Assembly (NCBI GenBank): GCA_027494035.1 | Contig: JAOSJQ010000001.1 | Span: forward strand, 62,001-126,000 | Reading direction: 5' to 3' | DNA length: 64,000 nucleotides | Source of the DNA: UTCFX2 sp002050125 | GTDB lineage: Bacteria > Chloroflexota > Anaerolineae > Anaerolineales > UBA4823 | Notes under the pieces: model-generated | The model's database searches: none | Told to the model about the DNA's origin: nothing | The model's input: only the letters and a program-made list of their open reading frames with translations | In this document: piece by piece, positions 55,726-63,433 of the stretch | Layout of the letters: each line of letters opens with the position of its first letter | Position numbering within the stretch: position 1 is the first letter of the stretch | Program-made: the position numbers and the translations under genes

Positions 55726-56178
55726 CTAAGCCGCGCTGTACGGCGCCTGCCACGCCGGCGATTTATGCACATGGACGACCTTCCACCCCCCGCCCTGCTT
55801 GACCATCACCCGGCTCTCGTGGTGCGCGGCAACCCGCACCCCCGTCTCGGCGCCGCTGCTGCGCAGAAACGTGTACGAGGCGATGGCGGCGTCCCCGTAG
55901 CGTTGAATGTGCAGGTTCGCCAGGTCGAAGCGGGTCGAAGCCGCCGCACCCGCCCCCGAACGAGCGTCCTCTTCCGCGCCAAACGAGGTTCCCAAGCGGG
56001 CGTGCTCGTCCATCATGAAGTCGTGAAACGCCAGCCCGTCGATCCGGTGCGGCGTGACCCACCACTCGTAGAGCGTCAGGTCTTCGCTGGTCGTCTGGTG
56101 ATAAACCTCCAGGTCGTTATCCAGGATCGATTTCAAGTGACGTCTCAAGAACTCCTCGATTTCCGCATCTGTCGTCAT
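55726..56178 (-). CDS. SnoaL-like/DUF4440 (NTF2-fold) protein
   Basis: The 150-residue protein has the cone-shaped NTF2-like fold pattern of SnoaL_3/DUF4440 and CaMKII-association-type domains: EIEEFLRRHLKSILDNDLEVYHQTTSEDLTLYEWW, FHDFMMDEHARLG, then the strands LHIQRYGDAAIASYTFLR and GGGWKVVHVHKSPA. Such proteins are often small enzymes or ligand carriers, and their function cannot be told from sequence. AAAGGAGG before ATG 56178 sets the start. It is GC-rich and sits between the YqiA-like hydrolase and wecB on the same strand, but the gaps (126 and 81 bp) leave the operon open. Confidence 0.78.
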   Translation of the reverse strand: MTTDAEIEEFLRRHLKSILDNDLEVYHQTTSEDLTLYEWWVTPHRIDGLAFHDFMMDEHARLGTSFGAEEDARSGAGAAASTRFDLANLHIQRYGDAAIASYTFLRSSGAETGVRVAAHHESRVMVKQGGGWKVVHVHKSPAWQAPYSAA

Positions 56179-56259
56179 ACTGCCTCCTTTTGATTTTGCC
56201 TCATTCACGGCTTCGCTGATCGATCAGGGGAGATACGACACAGCCGCCCCCGGTCACCT

Positions 56260-57339
56260 CTAGGGATTGCGCAGCAGAACCTCGGCGATGCGCGCCGCCG
56301 CCCTCCCGTCCCAGAGCGGCGGGATTTGGCGCGCGCCTGGCTCGCCCTGGCGGGTGTGCGCGGCTGCCTCCAGAATCGCCTGTTTTTCGCTGGGGACTAA
56401 CCGGTTAGTCCCCAACTCCAGCGTGATTGGACGCTCGGTGTTGGCGCGCAGCGTCAGGCACGGCACCCCGAGAAAAGTGGTTTCCTCCTGAATGCCTCCG
56501 GAATCGGTCATCACGATGTCCGCCGCCTGCGTCAACGCCAGAAAATCCAGGTAGCCCAGCGGGTCCAGAAAGCGCACGCCGGGGGCTTCCAACCCGAACT
56601 CCTGCATGCGCAGGCGGGTGCGCGGGTGGACCGGGAAAAGCACGGGTTGGCGCAAAGCCAGCTCGCTCAGCGCGCTCAGGATGCGCGCCAGCACTTCGGG
56701 GTTATCGACGTTGGAGGGGCGGTGCAAGGTCACCAGGATGTAGCTCTTTTTCTCCAGCCCCAGATCGGACAAGACCGTCCGGAGGGCGGCGGCTGGCAGC
56801 ATTTTCACCAGCGAGTCGATCATCACGTTGCCGACGAAATGAATTTTTTCGGGGGCGATCCCTTCGCGCAACAGGTTGGCGTCCCCGTCCTGCGACGGGG
56901 TGAACAGCAAATCCGCGAGCTGATCGGTCAGCAGCCGGTTGATCTCCTCGGGCATCTCGCGGTCGCCAGAACGCAGCCCCGCTTCCACATGCGCCACGCG
57001 CACATTCAGCTTTGCGCACACCAGCGCGCAAGCCACGGTCGAATTGACATCCCCGACCACCACGACCCAATCCGGCTTGCGGCGCAGCAGAACCGGCTCG
57101 AACGCGATCATGATTTTCCCCGTCTGCTCAGCATGGCTGCCCGAACCAACCTGGAGGTATTCATCCGGCGTCGGCATCCCGAGATCCTCGAAGAACACTT
57201 GCGACATCTCGAAATCATAATGCTGTCCGGTGTGAACCAGCACCTGCTCCAGCGGCGACCCGCAATCCGCGAGCGCTTGCATGACGGGCGCAACCTTCAT
57301 GAAATTCGGGCGCGCCCCCGCGATGTGCATAATCTTCAT
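56260..57339 (-). CDS. wecB: UDP-N-acetylglucosamine 2-epimerase (non-hydrolysing)
   Basis: The 359-residue enzyme interconverts UDP-GlcNAc and UDP-ManNAc, a precursor for surface polysaccharides. Family segments are GARPNFMKVAPVMQAL, VLVHTGQHYDFEMSQVFF, VVVVGDVNSTVACALVCAKL, HVEAGLRSGDREMPEEINRL and TDSGGIQEETTFLGVPCLTLR with ANTERP. Acidic and His residues of the active site are in place. It is alone, without the usual dehydrogenase (wecC) in the window, but could support the glycan locus at 24-32 kb. Its sequence is more GC-rich than the genes around msrP. It is separated by about 75 bp from the next minus-strand gene upstream. Confidence 0.94.
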   Translation of the reverse strand: MKIMHIAGARPNFMKVAPVMQALADCGSPLEQVLVHTGQHYDFEMSQVFFEDLGMPTPDEYLQVGSGSHAEQTGKIMIAFEPVLLRRKPDWVVVVGDVNSTVACALVCAKLNVRVAHVEAGLRSGDREMPEEINRLLTDQLADLLFTPSQDGDANLLREGIAPEKIHFVGNVMIDSLVKMLPAAALRTVLSDLGLEKKSYILVTLHRPSNVDNPEVLARILSALSELALRQPVLFPVHPRTRLRMQEFGLEAPGVRFLDPLGYLDFLALTQAADIVMTDSGGIQEETTFLGVPCLTLRANTERPITLELGTNRLVPSEKQAILEAAAHTRQGEPGARQIPPLWDGRAAARIAEVLLRNP

Positions 57340-57414
57340 TCTTGCATCCTCATCGATAAGCTGCCAGTCAAACCGCCAGCAGGCTTTCTAGCCGGGCTTT
57401 GCAATTGCCGGCGC

Positions 57415-57765
57415 TCAAGTTCCCGTGAACCGCCGAAAAAGCAGCAGCCCGCCCAGCGTAACCGCCCAGGCTGTGTATCCGAGACCGATCAGCGGCAGCA
57501 ATTTCAGCCCCGCGCGCGACCCCAACCAGATCGCGACCACGAACGTCGCCGTCGGGATGATCCCGCTCAACATGCCGCGCGTGAATTCTTCCATCGCCGC
57601 CGGCTCCCCGCGGGTCGAAGAATAAACAATCCACAACGCCAGCGGGATTGTCACCGGCATGGTCGCGGTCACTGCCGCGACCAGCTTGCTCTGTCTCTGC
57701 ACAACCGCCACCGTGATGATCACCAGGATCGAAATCATGACCGGCAGAATTTCCGAAAGCTTCAT
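57415..57765 (-). CDS. Small membrane protein, DUF3147/GlpM-like
   Basis: The 116-residue protein from ATG 57765 has four membrane segments: SEILPVMISILVIITVAVV, AVTATMPVTIPLALWIVY, GMLSGIIPTATFVVAIWLG and LPLIGLGYTAWAVTLGGLLL. The Pro in ATMPVTIPLA matches DUF3147/GlpM-type proteins, which lack a defined function (GlpM has been linked to alginate production in Pseudomonas). AAAGGG lies seven bases before the ATG. It follows msrP on the same strand after 48 bp. It is much shorter than a YedZ/MsrQ subunit and has no haem-binding His pattern, so it is not the usual MsrP partner. Confidence 0.7.
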   Translation of the reverse strand: MKLSEILPVMISILVIITVAVVQRQSKLVAAVTATMPVTIPLALWIVYSSTRGEPAAMEEFTRGMLSGIIPTATFVVAIWLGSRAGLKLLPLIGLGYTAWAVTLGGLLLFRRFTGT

Positions 57766-57813
57766 AACAAAACCCTTTCTGGCAGCAGGCATCCAGGCAG
57801 TCCCAAAGCGAGC

Positions 57814-58797
57814 TTAATAATCCACCTGAAGGTCCATCCCCTCATAAAGATGGGCGACCTGATCGGCGTAGCCGTTGAAGAGCAAAGTCGGGCGTTGTTT
57901 GCTTTCGCCGATCCGCCGCTCGCTGGCTTGTGACCAGCGCGGGTGATCCACCTTGGGGTTCACGTTGGCATAGAAACCGTATTCATGCGGCGCGATGGTC
58001 GTCCACAACGTTGCCGGCTGCGTTTCAACCAGCTCGATTTTCGCAATCGATTTGATGCTCTTGAAACCGTATTTCCAGGGTACCACCAGGCGGATCGGCG
58101 AGCCGTTCTGCGCTGGCATGGGTTTGCCGTACAAACCGGTCGCCAGGATGGTCAGGTCGTGCAGCGCTTCGTCCAGGCGCAGCCCTTCTTGATACGGCCA
58201 GGGGTAGGAATGGTTCTTTAGCCCAGGCATCCGTTCAGGGTCGAAGACGGTTTCGAACCGGACAAATTTCGCGCTGGGCTTTGGCTCCACCACCTCGAGC
58301 AGCTGCGCCAGCGGAAAACCCTGCCAGGGGATCACCATCGACCAGGCTTCGACACAGCGCATGCGGTAGATGCGCTGCTCCTGGGTGAACTGTTTTAATA
58401 GGTCTTCAATCCGGAACGTGTGCGGGTTGTTGACCAGCCCGTAGACCTCCACCTGCCAGGGGGAAGTTGGAAATTCTTGAGCCAGCTTTGCGACGTCCCT
58501 TTTAGAGAATGTAAACTCGTAGAAATTATTGAAATTGGTGATCTGCTCAAAGCTGGTCAGCGCATCGCCCGGCTCATCCGTTGGATTGATTTCCCCTTGA
58601 ACGGCGGTCTCAGTCACGGCAGGCAGCGCGGCGCCGGTTGGGCTTGCCGGTGGACTCCCTCCGCAGGCTGCCAGAAAAGCGCCCGCCCCCGCGATCCCCA
58701 ACGATTTCAGGAACCCCCGCCGGTTGAGATAAACATGCTCCGGCGTGATCTCGGACGGGTGAACCCCGGTTGTGCGGCAATCGAACTTTTCAGCCAT
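57814..58797 (-). CDS. msrP: Molybdopterin-dependent methionine sulfoxide reductase MsrP (YedY), lipobox variant
   Basis: The 327-residue protein has a twin-arginine signal (NRRGFLKSLGIAGAGAFLAACGG) that ends in a lipobox, so it may be a lipid-anchored reductase outside the membrane. The molybdopterin domain shows YRMRCVEAWSMVIPWQGFPL, where the Cys ligates molybdenum, and APHEYGFYANVNPKVDHPRWSQA at the end. MsrP reduces methionine sulfoxide in exported proteins. The partner haem subunit MsrQ (YedZ) is not next to it; the electron donor is unknown. I prefer ATG 58797 over an upstream GTG. The upstream region contains an unusual hairpin with a T run on this strand (58913-58948). Confidence 0.93.
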   Translation of the reverse strand: MAEKFDCRTTGVHPSEITPEHVYLNRRGFLKSLGIAGAGAFLAACGGSPPASPTGAALPAVTETAVQGEINPTDEPGDALTSFEQITNFNNFYEFTFSKRDVAKLAQEFPTSPWQVEVYGLVNNPHTFRIEDLLKQFTQEQRIYRMRCVEAWSMVIPWQGFPLAQLLEVVEPKPSAKFVRFETVFDPERMPGLKNHSYPWPYQEGLRLDEALHDLTILATGLYGKPMPAQNGSPIRLVVPWKYGFKSIKSIAKIELVETQPATLWTTIAPHEYGFYANVNPKVDHPRWSQASERRIGESKQRPTLLFNGYADQVAHLYEGMDLQVDY

Positions 58798-58912
58798 TAT
58801 CCACTTCACGCTCCAATAACCACAAGTAAGTCAGCCCGCAGATATCGGCGATACCGAACGAACCAAGATGGAATTTTAACCGATTATGCCGCCAGAATAA
58901 TGGCGCAAATAT

Positions 58913-58948
58913 AAAAAAGCGTCCAGACAGCAATCTAGTCTGGAACGC
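58913..58948 (-). terminator. Orphan intrinsic terminator or attenuator upstream of msrP
   Basis: GCGTTCCAGAC pairs with GTCTGGACGC (one bulge) and is followed on the minus strand by six T residues (A run at 58913-58918). No minus-strand gene lies upstream, so it may end or attenuate a transcript leading into msrP. Confidence 0.6.
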
Positions 58949-59033
58949 GGCTTTGAATCCTGCTCGCGCTTGCCCATCCTGATCGGCAGTGCTAAACTTT
59001 CGGTATTCGTTTCCGCAGGAAGAGAACGCGCAG

Positions 59034-59432
59034 ATGCAGTCAATCTCCCCATTGGATGTCGCCTTGCCTGGAGTTGCCCTAAAAACAGCAGTCTTGGGCG
59101 CCCTGGCGTTGGTGATGATTTTCATCCTCGTCGTGTTTGTCGAATCGGTGGTATTACAGCTCATCGGGTGGGGGAACCTGCGCGAATCGCTGCGAGGCGC
59201 TTTCTGGATGAACCTGGCTTCCACAGCGGCGGGTTTTCTGCTGCTGGTGGCAGTCAACCGCCTGGCAGTGTTTGGCTTGATTCTATCCTGGGCTTGCTCC
59301 GTCCTGATCGAAGGTCTCGTTCTGCGCAGGTTTTGGCGCCAAAAAAAGCCCTCCCATTGGTACGCCGCATTATCAGCCAACCTGGTCAGCTATCTGCTGC
59401 TGATCGTGCCGGCGTATCTTTTTCGGGGCTGA
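59034..59432 (+). CDS. Hypothetical membrane protein with four membrane segments
   Basis: The protein of 132 residues (from ATG 59034; an in-frame start at 58989 would add 15) has four hydrophobic segments: TAVLGALALVMIFILVVFV, FWMNLASTAAGFLLLVAV, VFGLILSWACSVLIEGLVL and ALSANLVSYLLLIVPAYLF. The motif LVVFVESVVLQLIGWGNL and the basic loop RRFWRQKKPSHWYAAL before the last helix are distinctive, but I do not recognise the family. GAAGAGAA before 59034 is a weak ribosome site. The gene precedes the acyl-CoA synthetase, which has its own promoter. Confidence 0.6.
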   Translation: MQSISPLDVALPGVALKTAVLGALALVMIFILVVFVESVVLQLIGWGNLRESLRGAFWMNLASTAAGFLLLVAVNRLAVFGLILSWACSVLIEGLVLRRFWRQKKPSHWYAALSANLVSYLLLIVPAYLFRG

Positions 59433-59455
59433 ATGGATCGCAAGAAATGCCGCAA

Positions 59456-59464
59456 TGTTATAAT
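59456..59464 (+). promoter_or_regulatory. Extended -10 promoter of the acyl-CoA synthetase
   Basis: TGTTATAAT at 59456-59464 is an extended -10 element about 77 bp before the GTG start. No -35 hexamer is clear. Confidence 0.5.
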
Positions 59465-59540
59465 TTTAAATCCAGCAAAGTGCGGATCATCTCAGGATTC
59501 AAGATTCCACTTCTAACCCCTGGGCAAAATAAGGTGCAGT

Positions 59541-61496
59541 GTGGCAACGCATTTTGAATTTGGCGGCGAAATCGTCTGGACGCCAACGATAAACGATATC
59601 GAGCAGGCTAATCTGACTCGATTTATGCATCTGCACGGAATAGCGGATTTTTCCGAGTTGATGCTGCGCTCGACGCAAGACGTCGCCTGGTTCACGGACG
59701 CCGTGTTGAAATTCTTGGACATCCAGTTTTATCAACCCTACAGCCAGGTGCTCGATCTCAGCCGCGGCAAACCCTGGCCGCGCTGGTGCGTCGACGGGAA
59801 GATGAACATCGTCCACAACTGCCTGGATAAATACATCAATACACCCAAAGCGGCTGAAACCGCCCTGATTTGGGAGGGCGAAGAAGGCGCCGTCCGCAAG
59901 CTGACTTACCAGCAACTCCACCGGTTGGTGAACCAGACCGCCAACGCCCTGAAATCGCTCAGCATCGAGAAGGGGGATGTCGTAGGCATCTTTATGCCGA
60001 TGACGCCGGAGATCGTGGCAGCCATGCTGGCAACGGCGAAACTTGGGGCGGTGATCCTGCCCTTGTTTTCGGGCTTTGGACCTGGCGCGATCTCATCCCG
60101 CATGAACGACGCCAGCGCCAGGTTCTTGTTCACCGCCGACGGGTTTTTCCGGCGCGGCAAGCCCGTTCCATTGAAGCCCATTACCGACGAAGCTGCCCTC
60201 GATATACCTTCCCTAAAACACATGATCGTGTTAAACCGCATCGGCTTGGCGGTCAACCTGCAACCCGAACGCGACCTGAGATGGGACGACCTTATCCCTT
60301 CCCAATCCGATCAATGCCCTACGCTCGAAACCGGCGCCGAAGATACCCTGATGATCATCTACACCTCGGGGACAACCGGTCAGCCAAAAGGCGCCGTTCA
60401 CACCCACTGCGGTTTTCCAATCAAAGCGGCTCAAGACATGGCGTTTGGCACAGATGTCCATCCGGGGGACATCATCTACTGGCTCACCGATATGGGGTGG
60501 ATGATGGGTCCTTGGCTGGTGTTTGGCGCTTTGCTCTTGGGCGCCACAATGGTGCTTTACGATGGCGCTCCGGATTATCCAACGGTCGACCGCATCTGGG
60601 ATCTGACATCGCGCCACCGCGAGAACATCCTGGGCATTTCGCCTACCCTGGTGCGCGCCCTGATACCATACGGTCTCGACCCGGTGCGGAAGCACGATCT
60701 TTCGGCGCTGCGCCGCTTCGCCTCTACCGGCGAGCCCTGGAACCCCGATCCCTGGTTGTGGCTGTTCAATGAGGTGGGTCAGGGCAAGCGCCCGATTATC
60801 AACTATTCGGGCGGCACGGAAATATCCGGCGGGATCGTGATGGGCAACCCGATCCAGCCGCTCAAACCCTGCGCGTTTACCGGTCCATGCCCAGGGATAG
60901 CCGCAGATGTATTCGACGAGGAGGGTAACTCGGTGATAAACCAGGTGGGCGAACTGGTGATCAAAGAACCCTGGATTGGGATGACGCGCGGTTTCTGGAA
61001 AGACCCGCAACGCTACCTGGATACTTACTGGTCGCGCTTCCCAGATGTGTGGGTGCATGGCGATTTTGCCGCCGTGGATGAAGATGGGCAATGGTACATC
61101 CTGGGTCGCTCGGATGATATGATCAAAGTGGCGGGCAAGCGCCTCGGACCGGCTGAAGTCGAATCGGTGGTTGTCGCTCATCCGCTGGTGATCGAAGCCG
61201 CGGCGATCGCAGTGCCAGATGAGATCAAAGGCAATGCCGTGGTCGTTTTCTGTGTGCCAACTTGCGAACCCGCACGTTACCCTGTCCTTCGCCAGGAGTT
61301 GACAGAGATGCTGGCAAAAGCGCTTGGCAAACCGTTAGCGCCCAAAGAGATCCTGTTTGTGAGCGACCTGCCCAAGACGCGCAACGCCAAGGTGATGCGC
61401 CGTATGATCCGGTCCGCCTATCTGAACCAGGACCCCGGCGATATCTCTTCGCTCGTGAACCCCGAGGCTGTTGAAGAAATCCGCCATGCGACATAA
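59541..61496 (+). CDS. AMP-forming acyl-CoA synthetase (acetyl-CoA synthetase-like)
   Basis: The 651-residue enzyme adenylates a carboxylic acid and transfers it to CoA. It has the ACS N-terminal segment (about 1-70), the P-loop-like IIYTSGTTGQPKGAVHTHCGF, WLTDMGWMMGPWLVFGAL, YSGGTEISGGIVMG, the hinge HGDFAAVDEDGQWYILGRSDDMIKVAGKRLGPAEVE and the C-terminal lysine in PKTRNAKVMRRMI. This pattern fits acetyl- or propionyl-CoA synthetases rather than MenE. Start GTG at 59541 follows AAGGTG. The next gene (SDR) follows after 33 bp, so an operon with the SDR, COG3375 and menC-like genes is likely. Confidence 0.92.
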   Translation: MATHFEFGGEIVWTPTINDIEQANLTRFMHLHGIADFSELMLRSTQDVAWFTDAVLKFLDIQFYQPYSQVLDLSRGKPWPRWCVDGKMNIVHNCLDKYINTPKAAETALIWEGEEGAVRKLTYQQLHRLVNQTANALKSLSIEKGDVVGIFMPMTPEIVAAMLATAKLGAVILPLFSGFGPGAISSRMNDASARFLFTADGFFRRGKPVPLKPITDEAALDIPSLKHMIVLNRIGLAVNLQPERDLRWDDLIPSQSDQCPTLETGAEDTLMIIYTSGTTGQPKGAVHTHCGFPIKAAQDMAFGTDVHPGDIIYWLTDMGWMMGPWLVFGALLLGATMVLYDGAPDYPTVDRIWDLTSRHRENILGISPTLVRALIPYGLDPVRKHDLSALRRFASTGEPWNPDPWLWLFNEVGQGKRPIINYSGGTEISGGIVMGNPIQPLKPCAFTGPCPGIAADVFDEEGNSVINQVGELVIKEPWIGMTRGFWKDPQRYLDTYWSRFPDVWVHGDFAAVDEDGQWYILGRSDDMIKVAGKRLGPAEVESVVVAHPLVIEAAAIAVPDEIKGNAVVVFCVPTCEPARYPVLRQELTEMLAKALGKPLAPKEILFVSDLPKTRNAKVMRRMIRSAYLNQDPGDISSLVNPEAVEEIRHAT

Positions 61497-61529
61497 ACAC
61501 CGCGCAATCGGCAGCCGAAAGGCGCCGCG

Positions 61530-62465
61530 TTGATCCTGGTAACCGGCGGGACCGGCTTTATCGGCGGCGCTTTAATTCGTCACCTGGTCGAAATGCAGCT
61601 TCCAGTGCGCACGTTGATCCGCCCATCGAAGCGCTCGCCAAAGCTCCCGCGCGGCGTGCCGGTGAACGCCGCCGTGAGCAGCCTGAACGATGAGCGTGGT
61701 CTGCGCGCGGCAATGGTCGGCGTCGACGTTATCTTTCATCTGGCAAGCGGTGAATGGCGCGGCACACAGGCTGACCTGGCGCAAACGGATATTCAGGGAA
61801 CCAGAACGCTGATCAGCGCGGCTGAGGACGCGGGCGTGAAACGCATCTTTTTCATTTCACATCTCGGAGCCGACCGCGCTTCAGCCTATCCGGTCTTAAA
61901 AACCAAAGGAATCGTGGAAGAATTTATCCGCCGCAGCAGCCTAGAGTACACGATTCTGCGCACAAGCATTGTTTATGGGCAAAACGACAGCTTTACAACC
62001 GGTCTGGCGCGCCTGATGGGCGCGCTGCCTTTCGTCTTCTTTGTACCAGGCGATGGGAGCGTATTGCTGCAACCCTTGTGGGTGGAGGATCTGGTCACCT
62101 GCCTGACCTGGTGTCTGGACGATCCAGAAACGATCAACCATGTTTACGATATCGGCGGCCCGGAGTATCTGTCGTTCAAGCAAATTGCCCACCTGGTGGC
62201 TCAATCCGCAGGCATGAAACGACTGCTGATTAATTTCCCCTTCGCATACCTGCGCGGGTTGACGGTCTTTCTCGCGCATTTTCTGCCCAACCTGCCCGTT
62301 TCGGTTTATTGGCTGGACTATATGGCGGTCAACCGCACCACCGCGCTGGATACCTTACCGCGCGTTTTCAATCTAATGCCTGCCCGCATGATCACGCACC
62401 TGTCCTATTTACGGGACCAAAACTGGACCCTTTCATTCGGTCGCCGAATCGTTGAAAGAACCTGA
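61530..62465 (+). CDS. Atypical short-chain dehydrogenase (NAD(P)-binding, NDUFA9-like)
   Basis: The 311-residue protein has the Rossmann start MILVTGGTGFIGGALIRHLVE, a NAD(P)-binding part with LIRPSKRSPKLPRG, HLASGEWRGTQADLAQTDIQGTR, FFISHLGADRASAYPVLKTKGI and YTILRTSIVYG. The active-site Tyr-x-x-x-Lys is changed, so it is an atypical SDR like NAD(P)-binding epimerase-like proteins. Its role could be in sugar or quinone metabolism; the sequence does not decide. It starts with TTG at 61530 after AAAGG and lies 33 bp after the acyl-CoA synthetase and two bases before the COG3375 acetyltransferase gene. Confidence 0.85.
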   Translation: MILVTGGTGFIGGALIRHLVEMQLPVRTLIRPSKRSPKLPRGVPVNAAVSSLNDERGLRAAMVGVDVIFHLASGEWRGTQADLAQTDIQGTRTLISAAEDAGVKRIFFISHLGADRASAYPVLKTKGIVEEFIRRSSLEYTILRTSIVYGQNDSFTTGLARLMGALPFVFFVPGDGSVLLQPLWVEDLVTCLTWCLDDPETINHVYDIGGPEYLSFKQIAHLVAQSAGMKRLLINFPFAYLRGLTVFLAHFLPNLPVSVYWLDYMAVNRTTALDTLPRVFNLMPARMITHLSYLRDQNWTLSFGRRIVERT

Positions 62466-62467
62466 CC

Positions 62468-63433
62468 ATGGCGAACATCGTCCTGCGCATCATCGAAACC
62501 CCACAAGAGCTTGCTGACGTTGAGCTTCTGCAGCGCGCGATCTGGCTCGATTCGGATATCGAGGTAATTCCAGTCCACCTGCTGCTGGCTTCGGTGCGCA
62601 ACGGCGGTCTGATCATCGGCGCTTATGAACCCACGCCGCAACCTGGTTCGCCTAAAACTGAAGCTGCTGAGCCTGCTAAAATTCCTCAACCGCCCCAAGC
62701 AGCTAAAACAGCAACCCCGATTGGTTTCGTGTTCAGTTTTCCGGGAGTTTACGACACGGCAGACGGCTTGCGCATCAAGCATCACTCGCACAATCTTGGC
62801 GTTCTTCCCTCACATGAAGACCGCGGGGTTGGTTTTTTGTTGAAGCGCGCTCAATGGCAAATGGTGCGTCGCCAGGGAATAGACCGAATTACCTGGACTT
62901 ATGATCCGCTGCTCAGCCGCAATGCTCACCTCAACATCTCCCGCCTGGGAGCGGTGTGCGACACCTATTTTCCGAATTTTTACGGAGAGTTGCGCGATGG
63001 GTTGAATGTCGGCTTCCCTTCGGATCGGTTTCAGGTGGACTGGTGGATCGCCTCCAAAAGGGTAGCCCGACGGCTGAGCAAGCGACCGCGTTTAAAGCTC
63101 GATTTGGCGCATTACCTGGCAGCCGACACCCCGATTCTCAACCCATCTAAAATCGAGGCGGACGGACTGCCGCACCCGCATGATCAACCGGCTGCTGATG
63201 TCGTTGCCAACATACAGCAGGATCAATGCCCACTCTTGCTGCTTGAAATCCCGTCCGATTTCGCGGCGCTTAAAGCAGTCGATCCAGACCTAGCTTTAAA
63301 ATGGCGGCTGCATTCCCGAGCGCTCTTTCTGGCGCTATTCGAGCTTGGCTACCTTGTCACCGACTTTATTCACCTGAAAGGCGCCTTTCCACGCAGTTTT
63401 TACGTTTTGAGTCACGGAGATAGCACACTATGA
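62468..63433 (+). CDS. GNAT-type acyltransferase of the COG3375 group
   Basis: The 321-residue protein has an N-terminal GNAT domain (about 1-165; ETPQELADVELLQRAIW, HNLGVLPSHEDRGVGFLLKRAQWQMVR as acetyl-CoA loop and YDPLLSRNAHLNI) with a Pro/Ala-rich insertion (about 57-80), and a C-terminal domain of about 150 residues ending with LFELGYLVTDFIHL. In Geobacillus kaustophilus, a COG3375 succinyltransferase acts with an N-succinylamino acid racemase and a hydrolase to convert D- to L-amino acids. Here it overlaps the start of a menC/NSAR-type gene by four bases (ATGA), which makes the same pathway plausible. Specific substrate not shown. Confidence 0.83.
   Translation: MANIVLRIIETPQELADVELLQRAIWLDSDIEVIPVHLLLASVRNGGLIIGAYEPTPQPGSPKTEAAEPAKIPQPPQAAKTATPIGFVFSFPGVYDTADGLRIKHHSHNLGVLPSHEDRGVGFLLKRAQWQMVRRQGIDRITWTYDPLLSRNAHLNISRLGAVCDTYFPNFYGELRDGLNVGFPSDRFQVDWWIASKRVARRLSKRPRLKLDLAHYLAADTPILNPSKIEADGLPHPHDQPAADVVANIQQDQCPLLLLEIPSDFAALKAVDPDLALKWRLHSRALFLALFELGYLVTDFIHLKGAFPRSFYVLSHGDSTL

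Noticed and set aside
56626..57933. Open frame of 435 codons antisense to wecB and the GlpM-like gene
   Set aside because: It runs against two recognisable genes, is rich in Arg, His and Gln as typical shadow frames are, and has no ribosome site.
60231..61181. Open frame of 316 codons antisense to the acyl-CoA synthetase
   Set aside because: The plus-strand enzyme is complete with conserved motifs; the antisense frame is a shadow.
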